A stretch of DNA of 64,000 nt from Rhynchopus euleeides. Its lineage: Eukaryota > Euglenozoa > Diplonemea > Diplonemida > Diplonemidae. The position numbers and the translations under genes are program-made. The notes below the pieces were generated by a model. That model saw only the letters and a list, made by a program, of their open reading frames with translations. It did not search any database and was not told the DNA's origin. Below are positions 48,524-58,900 of this stretch, one piece after another. The stretch covers positions 3,782,001 through 3,846,000 of the forward strand of contig OY723237.1 of NCBI GenBank assembly GCA_963210315.1, given 5' to 3'. The first letter of the stretch is position 1. Each line of letters starts with the position of its first letter.

Positions 48524-49186
48524 ATTGGCGGGGAGACGCTACGCCTGAAGGTAAAGTTCCCCAGAAAGCCGACTGCGGATGAGGTTGCCCGTGAGGCCCA
48601 GGCCGCATTCAGTTCTGAGGTGCGGAGCCTGGGGCAACTCCAGTTATTTATGTTTCCGCCGCCCGAACTGAGAATCTTCGACGAGAGTGTCCCGATGTGG
48701 GTCCCGCTGCATCAGGCGACCATCTCAAATGGCGCCCAGATGTACGCATTCATCCCGGATAGAGACGATTGTCAGTATTCCCCTCCAGAACTACACCCGG
48801 CGTCCACCGATCCCCCACCCTTTCCTGCAGGTGTGGGCAAGGAAAGCTGTTCCCCGGTGCCTGGAAGGAAAGCAGCCGGGTGTGTGCAAAAGCCTCGTGA
48901 CGTGTCGACCTCTCAACCGCGGCGTGTAGCCGGCAGCGCCTCCGGGTCTCAGCCACGCGGTTGCGGTGGCGGCCGCGAGGCACCTGTGGCGGGGGCGGCA
49001 GGGGACCCGCTCCCTGTGGGTGCGGTGGTGCAGAGGAATGCGGGTGTGCAGGCGATGGAGCGTCGTGCAGGGATGATCCAGGGCGGGACACCCAACTTCC
49101 GCAAGCCCGGGGCGCCGCCAGAGAAGCCGAAGACCTCGTCGTGGAACCGATTCTGCGGGTTGCTCCGGTGCTGTCGCAGAAGGTGA
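48524..49186 (+). pseudogene. BILBO1-NTD-like gene copy 2, 3' end
   Basis: Continues the interrupted third-type domain (GGETLRLKVKFPRKPTADEV) and ends with the same Gly/Pro-rich tail as copy 1. The last residues, WNRFCGLLRCCRRR, are identical to copy 1, with the Cys pair and Arg end. The frame is the same as before the insertion, because insert plus duplication total 474 bp. It could give a protein only if an alternative start were used. Confidence 0.7.
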
Positions 49187-49752
49187 TCCCGAGATGTCAG
49201 TTTGTGTGTGGCAGCTGTTCCTAGCACCCTCAGGGTTTGTTTGGTGTGGCGATCCGCACGAGCCAAGTAGGAACCCCGGCGCATCTTGTGCTGGGTTGCA
49301 TCCACGTCTGCCACTGTCTGGATGCTGCCTTCTTGTTTGCTGTTGTGATTGGGTTTGGTATTGGGTGGCGTGCTTCCGCAGCACGTGCCAGCACTGCTCG
49401 TAGACGGGCAGAAGTGTCGAGACACAGCACACCCCAGCATGTGGTACACCCAGGCACAGCAGAGCCTCGTTGCCTTGGGATGCCTCCAGGCGTGCAGCAG
49501 AGACGCTGACACCTGGTGGCCTATTCCAAGGAATGACGGGGCGGGGTCGTATTGCGATTTCTTGTTACCATGTTCAATCATTGATCAGTCCTTCCCGTCC
49601 CTGAGGGGGGTTCCAATGCAATGCGTACGGCTTCGATTCCACTTTGTGGGTCTTGGGGGGTTTCCTGCTTACAAACCCCTGAAAACTGCCGAGTGGAAGC
49701 CGCATGCCTTGTATTTGAACCCCCCGACCCCCAGTAGCCTCGCCCTTCACTT
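49187..49752. other. Spacer after copy 2, no gene seen
   Basis: It starts like the 3' flank of copy 1, then is unique to this site. No conserved frame or RNA gene is recognised. Confidence 0.4.
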
Positions 49753-50830
49753 TCCAAGCTCCTGTGCGATGCCAGAAACCTGGCGGGCAGCGCTTTGGGC
49801 ATCGAGGACAACCTCCACAGCCAGGCTTGTGAGAGTTGTTTTTGTTTGCCCTTGATTAGCCGCACAAGCCACCGATTCATTGTCCCTTTTCTTTCCCAAG
49901 TAGCAGTTGAGGTTGATTATCTATTGATTATCATGCTGGCCGTCTGACCTCTTGCCTTCGTGTAAGGGTGGGGAAGTGCACCAGCCGCCAGTCAGCGCCC
50001 TTCATCAGGCCACTGACGCCGCTCCCCCGGCTGGCTGCTCTCTCCCCCAGACGTTGCCTTGCTGGCCAGCTGAGGATTACACAAGAGAGGACACCCCGCC
50101 CCACATCCTCCTCTGACCTGGTTTGTGTTGCTGTTGTGTTGCTGCTGCCTCCCCACGCCTGCCACCCTCGCACCTGATCCTGTCATGCGGCAGTGGGTGT
50201 GTGCAGAAGCCGAGCCTCTCCCTCCAGGCTGTGTGCAAGGGTGACAGCCCTTGGTGGTGCATGGCAAGGGTGGGGACCCGTGTACTGATGATGTGTTTGC
50301 TCCTCGGTTCGTGAGTGTTGCCACCAGCGAAGTGTCTAGCTTTGTGTGCGTTTTGTGTCTGTGGTTCAATGCGTGTGAGGTGCATGTGGCTCAATCTGCG
50401 CACTGCAGGGTGTACTTTCGATGGCTCTGTCTCAGCACACCTTGTGGTGTGCCACGCACTTGTGCGGTGTCCGTGCGGGGTGACCCTCCTTCATCACTCA
50501 CAGCAGTGGGGCAGCACAGAGCCAGCGTGTTCTTTTCTTTTCTTGTTTGCTCTCCCATGCGATCCCCCAGCAGGGGGTGTCGCTGTGCGTGAAATGTCAA
50601 CGCATCATACCATTCGAGACTTTGGTAGGCAGGGGGGAACCGGAGTCACACTTGCCCCCAGAAGGGCGCCACGGTGAATCACCGTTGTACGAACAGGCCC
50701 CACAAGACGGTAGTTCTGAGGTAGTTTATAGTCGCGGAATCAGCCCACCCACACCACTGTTTCGTTGACCCACGTGACGCATGCAGAGAGAACCAGCCTG
50801 TGGAAGTGTGCCGCAAGGACTCTCTGCGTG
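49753..50830 (+). repeat. Conserved intergenic unit, copy B with 3'-UTR block
   Basis: The first ~155 bp (49753-49908) match 52534-52690 almost exactly and are absent from unit A; the rest aligns with units A and C. The same T/C tract and AG recur at 50530-50570, and the GGAATCAGCCCACCCACACC block at about 50737. Confidence 0.8.
50527..50573 (+). promoter_or_regulatory. Candidate trans-splice acceptor in intergenic unit B
   Basis: The pyrimidine tract followed by CCCCCAGCAG is conserved with units A and C. Confidence 0.4.
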
Positions 50831-51059
50831 ACACCTCACAGGAGGAGTGTCCGCAGCGCTGCCGCGATCCACTTCGGGAGTGTTGCAAACTCCCCACACG
50901 CTTGGCACCGTGCGGTGTTTGTTGGGACCATCCAAGAAAATCACGACAGACCGAGGTGTGTTTCTCGCAATCGACGACTCACCTCGTGTATCAGGACGAC
51001 GAGTGAGCCCATGGTTGGGCAAAGGCAGAAGGCGGGGACTGGTGGTGCCACACACACAC

Positions 51060-51108
51060 ACCCCACCCCACCCCTGCCCCACACAACCTTGGTCTCCTCT
51101 GCATGCAG
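51060..51108 (+). promoter_or_regulatory. Probable trans-splice acceptor before copy 3
   Basis: A C/T-rich tract ending GGTCTCCTCTGCATGCAG has its AG at 51107-51108. The following leader CGCATGCGCA is shared with copy 1. Confidence 0.45.
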
Positions 51109-51177
51109 CGCATGCGCACGGCCGAATTGGGAGCTACACCAGCATACACCACCACCGCACAGCCTCTGGGCAGCAGA

Positions 51178-52506
51178 ATGGCGGGAGAGAGTGCCATATT
51201 CCAGCTGTCGGCGTTGACCGTTCTGCGCGGTGGCCTGGTGGAGGTGCTCCTCCCGTTTGGCACGCGACCCCGTGATGTGGGCCAGCTGAAACGGGCGATC
51301 GAGGCGGTGTTGAATCAGGAGGCAGAATACCAGCATCCCGGCGCCCCTGCTGCAGAAGTGAAGGTGGGCCACATCCAAGCCTCCAGCGACAGTCTCAAGA
51401 AATTGGTCCCGCTGCTCTCCACCTCGGAGCTGCGTGCGTATGACCAGCTCTGCGCCTTCCAGTCGGGGATGGATCCCGTGAAAGACCTCCCCAGTAGTTT
51501 TGCCCCTGAAAGCGTATTACACTTCGGCCCTCGCGTCCCCGTCTTTCAGCAAACCTCAGGGGACAAGCCTGCCGAATCCGGAAGCACCGCCAACCCGCTA
51601 AGCCCAGATGCTGAGAGCGGTGTGCCCTTCATGCTCGCGGCCTGCTGCGAGCTCGGCGGGGAGATGGTAAACCTGGAGATTATATTCCCCTTCTCCAGAA
51701 GGCCGACTGTGTCTGAGATTGTCGCAGAGGTTCAGAAGGCTTTCCGTTATGAGGCAAAGGGCCTGCAGCGGCCCGTTCCCACGCTGCTGCCACGTACCAT
51801 TCGTATCCTTGATATGATCTTCGACAGGTGGGCACCGCTGCATCAGGCAATCATCTGCGATGGCAGCCAGGTGGTCGTATTGAACCCAGACTCAGGCGCG
51901 AAGAATGCAGACGGTATTGATTTTCCTGCAGCACGCCGGGCGTACACCCTTCCCATCCCACCCCCTCCTGAAGGTGTGGACAATGGCAGCTGCACTGATA
52001 GCTTCCTCAGCGTCGAGACCGAAGAGCCCTTCACTCTGCTGGCCTGCTCTGACATAGACGGGGAGAAGATAAACCTGGAGATTGAATTCCCCAGAAATCC
52101 AACTGCGCAGGAGATTGCCCGAAAGGTCCAGGCAGCATTCGATTCTGAGGCGCTGAGCCTGGGGCAACCCCTTCCCAACCTCTCGCCATCTGAACTGAGA
52201 ATCTTCGACGAGACTTTTTTGGTCTGGGGCCCGCTGCATCAGGCGACCATCTCTAATGGCGCCCAGGTGTACGCGTTCACCCCGGATACAGGCGATCGTC
52301 ATCATTTCATTCCTGCACCACGCCCGGCGTTCTCCCGTCCCGTCTCACCCTCTCCTGCAGGTGTGGGCAGGGAAAGCTGTTCCCCGGTGCCTGGCGGGCA
52401 GGGCAAACCAGGAGGGTGTGTGCAACAGGCTCGCAATGTGATGACCCCACAGCCGCGGAAATCGGCGTGGAACCGCTTTTGCGACCTGTTCCGATGCTGT
52501 CGCTGA
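51178..52506 (+). CDS. BILBO1-NTD-like three-domain protein, copy 3 (intact)
   Basis: ATG 51178 gives 442 aa; an in-frame ATG at 51103 lies before the splice AG and is not preferred. Three ubiquitin-like domains, one of each type: residues ~8-105 (LVEVLLPFGTRPRDVGQLKRAIEAV), ~148-265 (MVNLEIIFPFSRRPTVSEIV), ~280-388 (KINLEIEFPRNPTAQEIA). Each ends in a K/D-W/L-x-PL segment and an aromatic strand. A linker rich in Pro/Ser and the tail WNRFCDLFRCCR follow. BILBO1 uses its N-terminal domain to recruit collar partners, so a cytoskeletal scaffold role is plausible but inferred. The Cys pair by a basic end suggests lipid anchoring. This copy also shows the uninterrupted site where the VIPER-like element entered copy 2. 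Confidence 0.75.
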   Translation: MAGESAIFQLSALTVLRGGLVEVLLPFGTRPRDVGQLKRAIEAVLNQEAEYQHPGAPAAEVKVGHIQASSDSLKKLVPLLSTSELRAYDQLCAFQSGMDPVKDLPSSFAPESVLHFGPRVPVFQQTSGDKPAESGSTANPLSPDAESGVPFMLAACCELGGEMVNLEIIFPFSRRPTVSEIVAEVQKAFRYEAKGLQRPVPTLLPRTIRILDMIFDRWAPLHQAIICDGSQVVVLNPDSGAKNADGIDFPAARRAYTLPIPPPPEGVDNGSCTDSFLSVETEEPFTLLACSDIDGEKINLEIEFPRNPTAQEIARKVQAAFDSEALSLGQPLPNLSPSELRIFDETFLVWGPLHQATISNGAQVYAFTPDTGDRHHFIPAPRPAFSRPVSPSPAGVGRESCSPVPGGQGKPGGCVQQARNVMTPQPRKSAWNRFCDLFRCCR

Positions 52507-52533
52507 AGGTGATCCCAAGGAACAACGGGGGGC

Positions 52534-53600
52534 TTACCAAGCTCCTGTGCGATGCCAGAAACCTGGCGGGCAGCGCTTTGGGCATCGAGGACAACCTCCA
52601 CAGCCAGGCTTGTGAGAGTTGTTTTTGTTTGCCCTTGATTAGCCGCACAAGCCACCGATTCATTGTCCCTTTTCTTTCCCAAGTAGCAGTTGAGGTTGAT
52701 TATCTATTGATTATCATGCTGGCCGTCTGACCTCTTGCCTTCGTGTAAGGGTGGGGAAGTGCACCAGCCGCCAGTCAGCGCCCTTCATCAGGCCACTGAC
52801 GCCGCTCCCCCGGCTGGCTGCTCTCTCCCCCAGACGTTGCCTTGCTGGCCAGCTGAGGATTACACAAGAGAGGACACCCCGCCCCACACCCTCCTCTGAC
52901 CTGGTTTGTGTTGCTGTTGTGTTGCTGCTGCCTCCCCACGCCTGCCACCCTCGCACCTGATCCTGTCATGCGGCAGTGGGTGTGTGCAGAAGCCGAGCCT
53001 CTCCTCCAGGCTGTGTGCAAGGGGGACAGCCCTTGGTGGTGCATGGCAAGGGTGGGGACCCGTGTACTGATGTGTTTGCTCCTCTGGGCTGGTGGTGTTG
53101 CCCCTTGTATGACATTGCGTGTCAGATGTAGATGGCTCTTATCTGCGCGCTGCAGGGTGTACTTTCGATGGCTGTGCCTCAGCACACCTTGTGTGGTGTG
53201 CCATGCGCTTGTGCGGTGTCCGTGCGGGGTGACCCTCCTTCATCACTCACAGCAGTGGGGCAGCACAGAGCCAGCGTGTTCTTTTCTTTTCTTGTTTGCT
53301 CTCCCATGCGATCCCCCAGCAGGGGGTGTCACTGTGCGTGAAACGTCAACGCATCATACCATTCGAGACTTTGGTAGGCAGGGGGGGGGGTAACTCGATT
53401 TCCCTCAACAACGGGTGCCACGGTTTACCACCGGACGAACATGCCCCACAAGACGGTGGTTCTGAGGTAGTATATAGTCGCGGAATCAGCCCACCCACAC
53501 CACTGTTTCGTCGACCCACGTGATACATTCAGAAAGAAACAGCCTGTGGAGGTGTGCCGCAAGGACTCTGTGTGGCAATCGCCTCATCACCCAGCCACCC
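52534..53600 (+). repeat. Conserved intergenic unit, copy C with 3'-UTR block
   Basis: Very similar to unit B from the first base, with differences around 53080-53130 and 53385-53450. This unit lies upstream of the non-LTR element and gene copy 4, so originally it probably directly preceded copy 4. Confidence 0.8.
53279..53322 (+). promoter_or_regulatory. Candidate trans-splice acceptor in intergenic unit C
   Basis: The same pyrimidine tract and CCCCCAGCAG as units A and B. Confidence 0.4.
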
Positions 53601-54299
53601 ACCCCTATCGGGTAGGTGCCCGTCCCGCTCCTCACCACCCCCTCTCGATCCCCATCTCCCTGGCAAGCCTTAGCCTTATTTCCCACCGAACGGGTCTGCT
53701 GCTGCTGCTAATGGACAAGAGAGGAGCCCCTCGGATGCCACACACACACACACCACACAGGACACAAGTCACACATCACCCACCCCAACTCCCCGCCTTC
53801 TGTTGACCCATATTGCCCACCCCCACCCCATCCAGACTTTGTTCTTGTTGCCCCACCATGCGCTACTTCCTGCGCCTTGTCGTGTCTCTGTTCACACGCT
53901 TCCCCTTCAAGCTGTAGCGCTGCCTGGGATGTGGGTGACGGCGGGTAGTGGGGCTGGGCAGTGGGACGGGCATCTGAGCTTTGGTGCCACCCCACCGCCA
54001 CCCACCGCCACCGCCAAACATCCCCTTATCTTTTGAGTGGGGGTTTTTTTTTGTTGGAGAGAGCTCAGAATAGCAGCGTTTTATTTTGTCTTTGAACTAC
54101 CTAACGCCCTCTCTCAACCAAAAGCGCCTGTTTACCAGCAGGCACGCGAGAGAGGGGGGCTGATATGATGTTGTTGCTTCGCCACTGCCGGTCTCTCTCT
54201 CTCTTTCTCTCCCTTCCGCTTTAAGTGTGAATCCCTCCCCTCGTCTGATTAAGCCTTAAAAGTTGTGAGTGGATCCCCCCACCCCCCCGAGACGGGAGA
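53601..54299. other. Spacer leading into the non-LTR element
   Basis: Includes CA-rich stretches (53739-53760) and CT-rich stretches (54190-54215). It may contain the 5' UTR of the retrotransposon, but no boundary can be placed. No gene seen. Confidence 0.4.
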
Positions 54300-54363
54300 C
54301 AAATGTTGCGATGCGAGAAGGTGCTGGGAGTGCTTGCCTTTGCCTTTCACTCTCGACAGGTAT
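54300..54363 (+). repeat. Relative of the short element at 62346, at the start of LINE ORF1
   Basis: GCGAGAAGGTGCTGGGAG and CTCTCGACA are shared with 62346-62405, and the ~50 bp agree at roughly four positions in five. It is flanked by the imperfect repeat CCCCCGAGA-GGGAGA (54287 and 54366 regions). The ATG of ORF1 directly follows. It is either the LINE's own 5' end or an independent short insertion. Confidence 0.5.
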
Positions 54364-55558
54364 GCCCCCGAGAGGAGAGAAGAGGAAGAGGCTGCTGCCA
54401 CCTCCCCGCAAGGGGGTTTTGGTTGCTCACACACACACACACGCACTCCAGGAGCGTCCCGCCGCGACCCCCCCTCAGCCTGGCACGCCGAAGGCTGTGC
54501 GCGAGCTGAAGACGCAGCTGGAGGGGCAGGGCGTGGAGCACGCCCGAGTGCACGGGGAGCTGCGCGGCCTGCTTGTTGGCCTGCGCAAGGACGCGGAGAG
54601 CGGCCTCGGGGAAGAGCGCCGCAGGGGTGAGGCCCTCGGCGGGAGGGCGGCGAAGCTGGAGGCGAGCCTCCGGGCAGTGCGGGAGCAGCTGCAGCAGCAC
54701 GCCACCCGCCACGACCAGGGCGAGGAGCACCGCAACGCCCTGCTCGCGGAGGTGCAGGGGGCCCGGGAGGCGATGCTGGGGCTGCAGGGGAGCGTGGGGG
54801 AGGCGCAGCAGGCACTGCCCCAGCTCCAGGCGAAATCCCTGCAGACGGGGATGAGCGGCCTCCGCAAGGAGCTCAAGTCCTTCAAGGACGAGCAGAGGAG
54901 GGTGAGCAGCGCGGGGCAGGCAGAGGTCGCCCGCATCACGGCCGCGCTGAGCGAGCAGCAGCAGAAGGGGGTGGAGCTGCTGTCGCGTATGGCCGCCGTC
55001 GCCGATGAGGGGCGCCTCAGCCAAGCCCAGGCGGACGCGCGCCTGACAGCCGCCCTCGCCGACGTGCAGGCGACAGCGCAAGCGACTGCGGAAGGCCTGC
55101 GGGCCGCGAGCGAGCAGCAGCTGGGCGAGCTCCGGGAGGAGCTGGGCAGGCAGCGCGTGGGCAACGATGCCCAGCAGGCCATGGTGGCGGACGGGCGGCG
55201 GCAGCTGGAGGGGATGCGCGCCGAGCTCGCTGAATCACAGCGGGCAGTCGCGGAGGAGACGAGGGCGCACCTCGCCGAGCTCCACCACCACTACCATGCC
55301 CAGCCCGCCCGGGGGAGGCCAGGTGAGCAGCGCAGGAGCCGGTGCCGCTCCCCGCGGCGGGCCCGCAAACGCGAGGGCAGGGACACCTCCAGGGAACGGG
55401 AGAGGGCCTCGGCGACCCTGCAAGAGGTCATCCGCGAGGATGCGCAGGTGAGGGAGGCGCTGCTCCATGCAAATGCAACGGCAACGGCAGCAACAACAAC
55501 AGCAACAACGGCGCCACCCCCCCCCAGTGGCGGCAACAGCGGAGCCGGCCAAGACTGA
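54362..55558 (+). CDS. ORF1 of the non-LTR retrotransposon: coiled-coil nucleic-acid-binding protein
   Basis: ATG 54362 gives 398 aa. Residues ~35-310 are an almost continuous coiled coil rich in Ala/Glu/Gln/Leu/Arg, with heptad spacing (LREELGRQ, LRAVREQLQQ and similar). About 320-355 is a basic Arg/Ser segment (RRSRCRSPRRARKREGR), suited to RNA binding. The end is a low-complexity Thr/Ala/Pro tail. Non-LTR ORF1 proteins commonly combine coiled coil and basic regions and act as RNA chaperones. The 3' end overlaps the next frame by 92 bp and includes a run of C at about 55517-55526 where slippage could occur. Confidence 0.7.
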   Translation: MPPRGEKRKRLLPPPRKGVLVAHTHTHALQERPAATPPQPGTPKAVRELKTQLEGQGVEHARVHGELRGLLVGLRKDAESGLGEERRRGEALGGRAAKLEASLRAVREQLQQHATRHDQGEEHRNALLAEVQGAREAMLGLQGSVGEAQQALPQLQAKSLQTGMSGLRKELKSFKDEQRRVSSAGQAEVARITAALSEQQQKGVELLSRMAAVADEGRLSQAQADARLTAALADVQATAQATAEGLRAASEQQLGELREELGRQRVGNDAQQAMVADGRRQLEGMRAELAESQRAVAEETRAHLAELHHHYHAQPARGRPGEQRRSRCRSPRRARKREGRDTSRERERASATLQEVIREDAQVREALLHANATATAATTTATTAPPPPSGGNSGAGQD

Positions 55559-55958
55559 AACGGCAGTCGCGCCACCACCGGCGGGGGCTGACCAACCTGC
55601 CCCTACAGCCAACGCTGACCTCGAACCCCCCGCGTCTGATAGCAACAACAACACCACCACCGCCACCTCCGCAGCGCCCGCAGCCGCCCCTGCGCCCGGG
55701 GATACACCCGTGCCCGCACCGCAGCAGCAGCAGCAGCCTGACCCCGGATGCGGAGGCGAAGGGCAGCCCCCGGCGTCCGAGCAGCTACCCCCCCCTCAGC
55801 AACCCGCGCTCGGGAACAAAGGGGCCGAGGCCGGACAAGGGGACGCGGCAGCTGATCAGGACGTCAACGACACACCCCGGGTGGCGGGGAAGGGCGCGGG
55901 CAAGAACGGCAAGGCACCCCGACTGTGGAGGGGGGCTAAGCGCTACACCCCCTACTAG
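55467..55958 (+). CDS. Gln/Pro/Ala-rich frame between ORF1 and ORF2
   Basis: Open for 163 codons from ATG 55467: MQMQRQR then a Gln run, then Pro/Ala/Asn/Thr-rich low complexity, ending WRGAKRYTPY and TAG 55956-55958. It is in the same phase as ORF2, separated from it by only this one stop codon, and +1 relative to ORF1. It probably represents the N-terminal linker of the ORF2 polyprotein, reached by frameshift and stop readthrough, or a decayed start. It has no domain of its own. Confidence 0.45.
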   Translation: MQMQRQRQQQQQQQRRHPPPVAATAEPAKTETAVAPPPAGADQPAPTANADLEPPASDSNNNTTTATSAAPAAAPAPGDTPVPAPQQQQQPDPGCGGEGQPPASEQLPPPQQPALGNKGAEAGQGDAAADQDVNDTPRVAGKGAGKNGKAPRLWRGAKRYTPY

Positions 55959-58900
55959 GGGGTGAGGCGCCCCCTCAAGGGGGGACCCGGCCTACACCCT
56001 AAGGCTTCCGGTTCCCCCGGCGGGGGCGCCGACCAGGGGATAGGGGGAGCGCCCGTGGCGCAGCACCCTCTCGCCGCCGGCGAACCCTCCCCACAACCCC
56101 CCCATAGAAAACCAAAACCCGCAGGGACAGGAGTAACCTCTGCGGGACCCTTAGATAGAGCGAGAGAGCATAGAAGCCACGCCCCTGGGGCAGGAGAACC
56201 CCGGGGGCTTCGGGGAGGAGGGGGACAGGAGTACTCCCCCTCCTCAGTAGAGCAGGACGACCGATGGCTGGCAGAGATGGCGCAACGACTGCTGGCAGTG
56301 CGAGAGGCGGTGGCGAAAGATGGCAACTGCCAATACACCGGCCTCGCGGTGCAATGTGCGGGATGGACGGCGGCCTCTCTCAGAGCAGCTGTAGTCGAAG
56401 CCCTGGGACAGGACGCCGAGAGGCGAGCAACCTACGCGCCCGATATAGATGACCCCCGGGCACCCCCGTCCTACGACGACTACATCGCGGCGCAGGCACA
56501 GAGCGGGGTCTACGGGGACGGGGCTACACTCAGGGTAGCGGCTGAGGTGTTGGGGGCCCAGGTGTGGGTACTCGGCACTACGGATAGGCTGTACCTGGGG
56601 CGCGTCGGGTCAGGCGACAAAGTGATATGCCTCACGTGGAGGCCCTTCCACTACGACGTGCTGCGCATCCCCCTCACGCTAGCCAGGGAGTTAGCAGCCT
56701 CCACCACAAACAGATGGAAACTCCCCACCGCGACTCCCACCCCTCCTCCAGTAGCTCCAACCGCAACCGCTGCTACCACAATCTCCCCGTTACGCGGCCC
56801 TGCTCCCAGGCCGCCGCCGCGACGCCCCGCGCCGCGGCCAGCGTCTCCTGGGGTACTCAGGGTGGCGTCAGCCAACGTCACGTCGCTGTCAACCCACTTG
56901 TGTGATGTGGCGGACCTGAAGGCAGACGTTGTGGCCCTGCAAGAAACACGTGTCCCGGACCCCAGCAAGGGCACGCTCAGCAGCTACTTCGCGGCCCACG
57001 GCTGGTCCATGCACTGGGGTAAGGGCATGCCCAAGGTCAAGGGGGCCAATGGCTACGAGCAGACCCGACCCGGAGGAGTGGCAGTCATGGCAAAAGAGGG
57101 CCTGGTAGCGCAAGTGGTGCAACCGAAGACCAAGCTGGAAAAGAAGCTGCATGACAGTACCCGCCTGGTACACGTGGTGCTCGCAACCAGTAACGGCAAG
57201 ACGGCGCTCCACATCCTGTGCGTTTATGGTCACTCTGGGATGGAGGTGCGAGTGCAGCGGGAGACCCTCCTGCAGGAGGCGCTGGACCTCGCAGCCGGCC
57301 TGGGGCAGGTGCCCGTGTTGCTGCTGGGGGACCTCAACACCAACCCGGAGACCAGTGCCGTCCTATCCCAGGCCTGCCGGGTGGGTGGTTGGACCGATGC
57401 GGCAGTCTCATACGCAGAGCTGAAACAGCAGGAAGTTCGGAACACCTGCTGGGCATCGAAGGAAGGCACCAGACTGGACATCTGCCTGCTGAACCCCTGC
57501 GCGGCGCCGGCCTTGCGCTCCGTCGAGGTGGCAGAAAAGGGCGAATACGGCATCCCCACGCACTGCCCGCTCTTCGTCGACCTCGATCTCGCCGCCTTCC
57601 GCCGACCGAAGCAAATCTGCATCCTCCCCGCCCCCTTTCCTAAGTGCAGGCCCACGCTCGGGGGCGCTGCCGCCAGAGAGGTGCTGCTGGATGTGCTAAC
57701 CGCAGAGGAAACGAAAGAGGGTGCAACAGGAGCGCAACTCCTCCGCCGGGCCTCAGCCTGCAGCGAGAACTTCCTGAAGCGTGTCCACGTGGGCCAACTC
57801 GGAAGGCAGGAAACGGCGTACACGGGCAGGGCGGAGGGTTACCACATGCAGCGGTCGAGGGTGGCCACCAAACACCGCCCCGCCTCCGCCCGAGGAGCGG
57901 GCGACAAGAACACCCGGGCGAAGGACAAGCTGTTGGGGAACCTCCGGACCCTCATCCTGGAGGGCCGCCACCGACTGCTGGAGTCTGCGCCATACCCCCC
58001 CACACCCAACGAAGAGCACGCCTGGGGCGCTGCGAAGAAGCGGCTGAAGGGAGGGGGCCTTCCCCCGGGGCTGGAGGCGGCGCTGGCGGGCACCACCTCA
58101 CAACTGCCGGACCTCGAGACGATGGAGATGGCCCTTGTCGCCCTGGAGGGATCTCAGCGAGGCATGTTCGACGCGCTCCGCGACGAAAGACTCCGCACGT
58201 GGAAGGCGAGGATGCAGAAGGCCTGGACGCAGGAGGCGGGGATAGTGTTCTCGTACCTCGCAGACCGCTTCTGCGCCCCTACCACCTTCATGCGCCGCGA
58301 GGATGGCTCCTTCACGGCCTGCCCCAAGGAGGCGGATGAACTGCTGAGGAGCGATACTGCGTGGGGGGGCTACTTCCGGAAGTATGCGACGACGCCTGAG
58401 CCTCGCTGGGACACCTTCCGACAGAGGTACAGCGACTTCCTCCCTGACCCGGCCGAGATGGAGTGTAAGACCATTACGGCAGAAGACGTTGGGACAGCGC
58501 TGGCTAAAATGTCTACATCCACCTCGCCGGGCCTACACGGCTGGAGGGTGCACGAGCTGCGGCAACTCCCAGGGGACCTCCTCAAGTTGTTCGCGGAGGT
58601 GTTCAATGAGGTCGAGAGATCGGGCGAATGGCCGGAGCAGCTGATGCACGCCATGATTTGCCTCATTCCCAAGCCCGGCAGCTCAGGTGAGCCGCTGTCG
58701 CAGCGCCCCATCAGCATCACTCCCGTGCTGTACAGGGTGTGGGCAGCAATCCGAGTGAAGCCTGCGCTGAAGTGGCTGGAGAGCATTGCGCCTGAGGACT
58801 TGCACGGATGCAGACCTGGCCACGGCGCGGAGGACCTCATCTGGCACCTGGCAGCACGGATCGAAGAGGCCCACCTCACAGGACAGCCACTGTACGGTGT

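Noticed and set aside
53855..53917. Short ORF starting ATGCGCTACTTCCTGCGCC
   Set aside because: About 20 codons, not conserved in the other intergenic units, no supporting signal.
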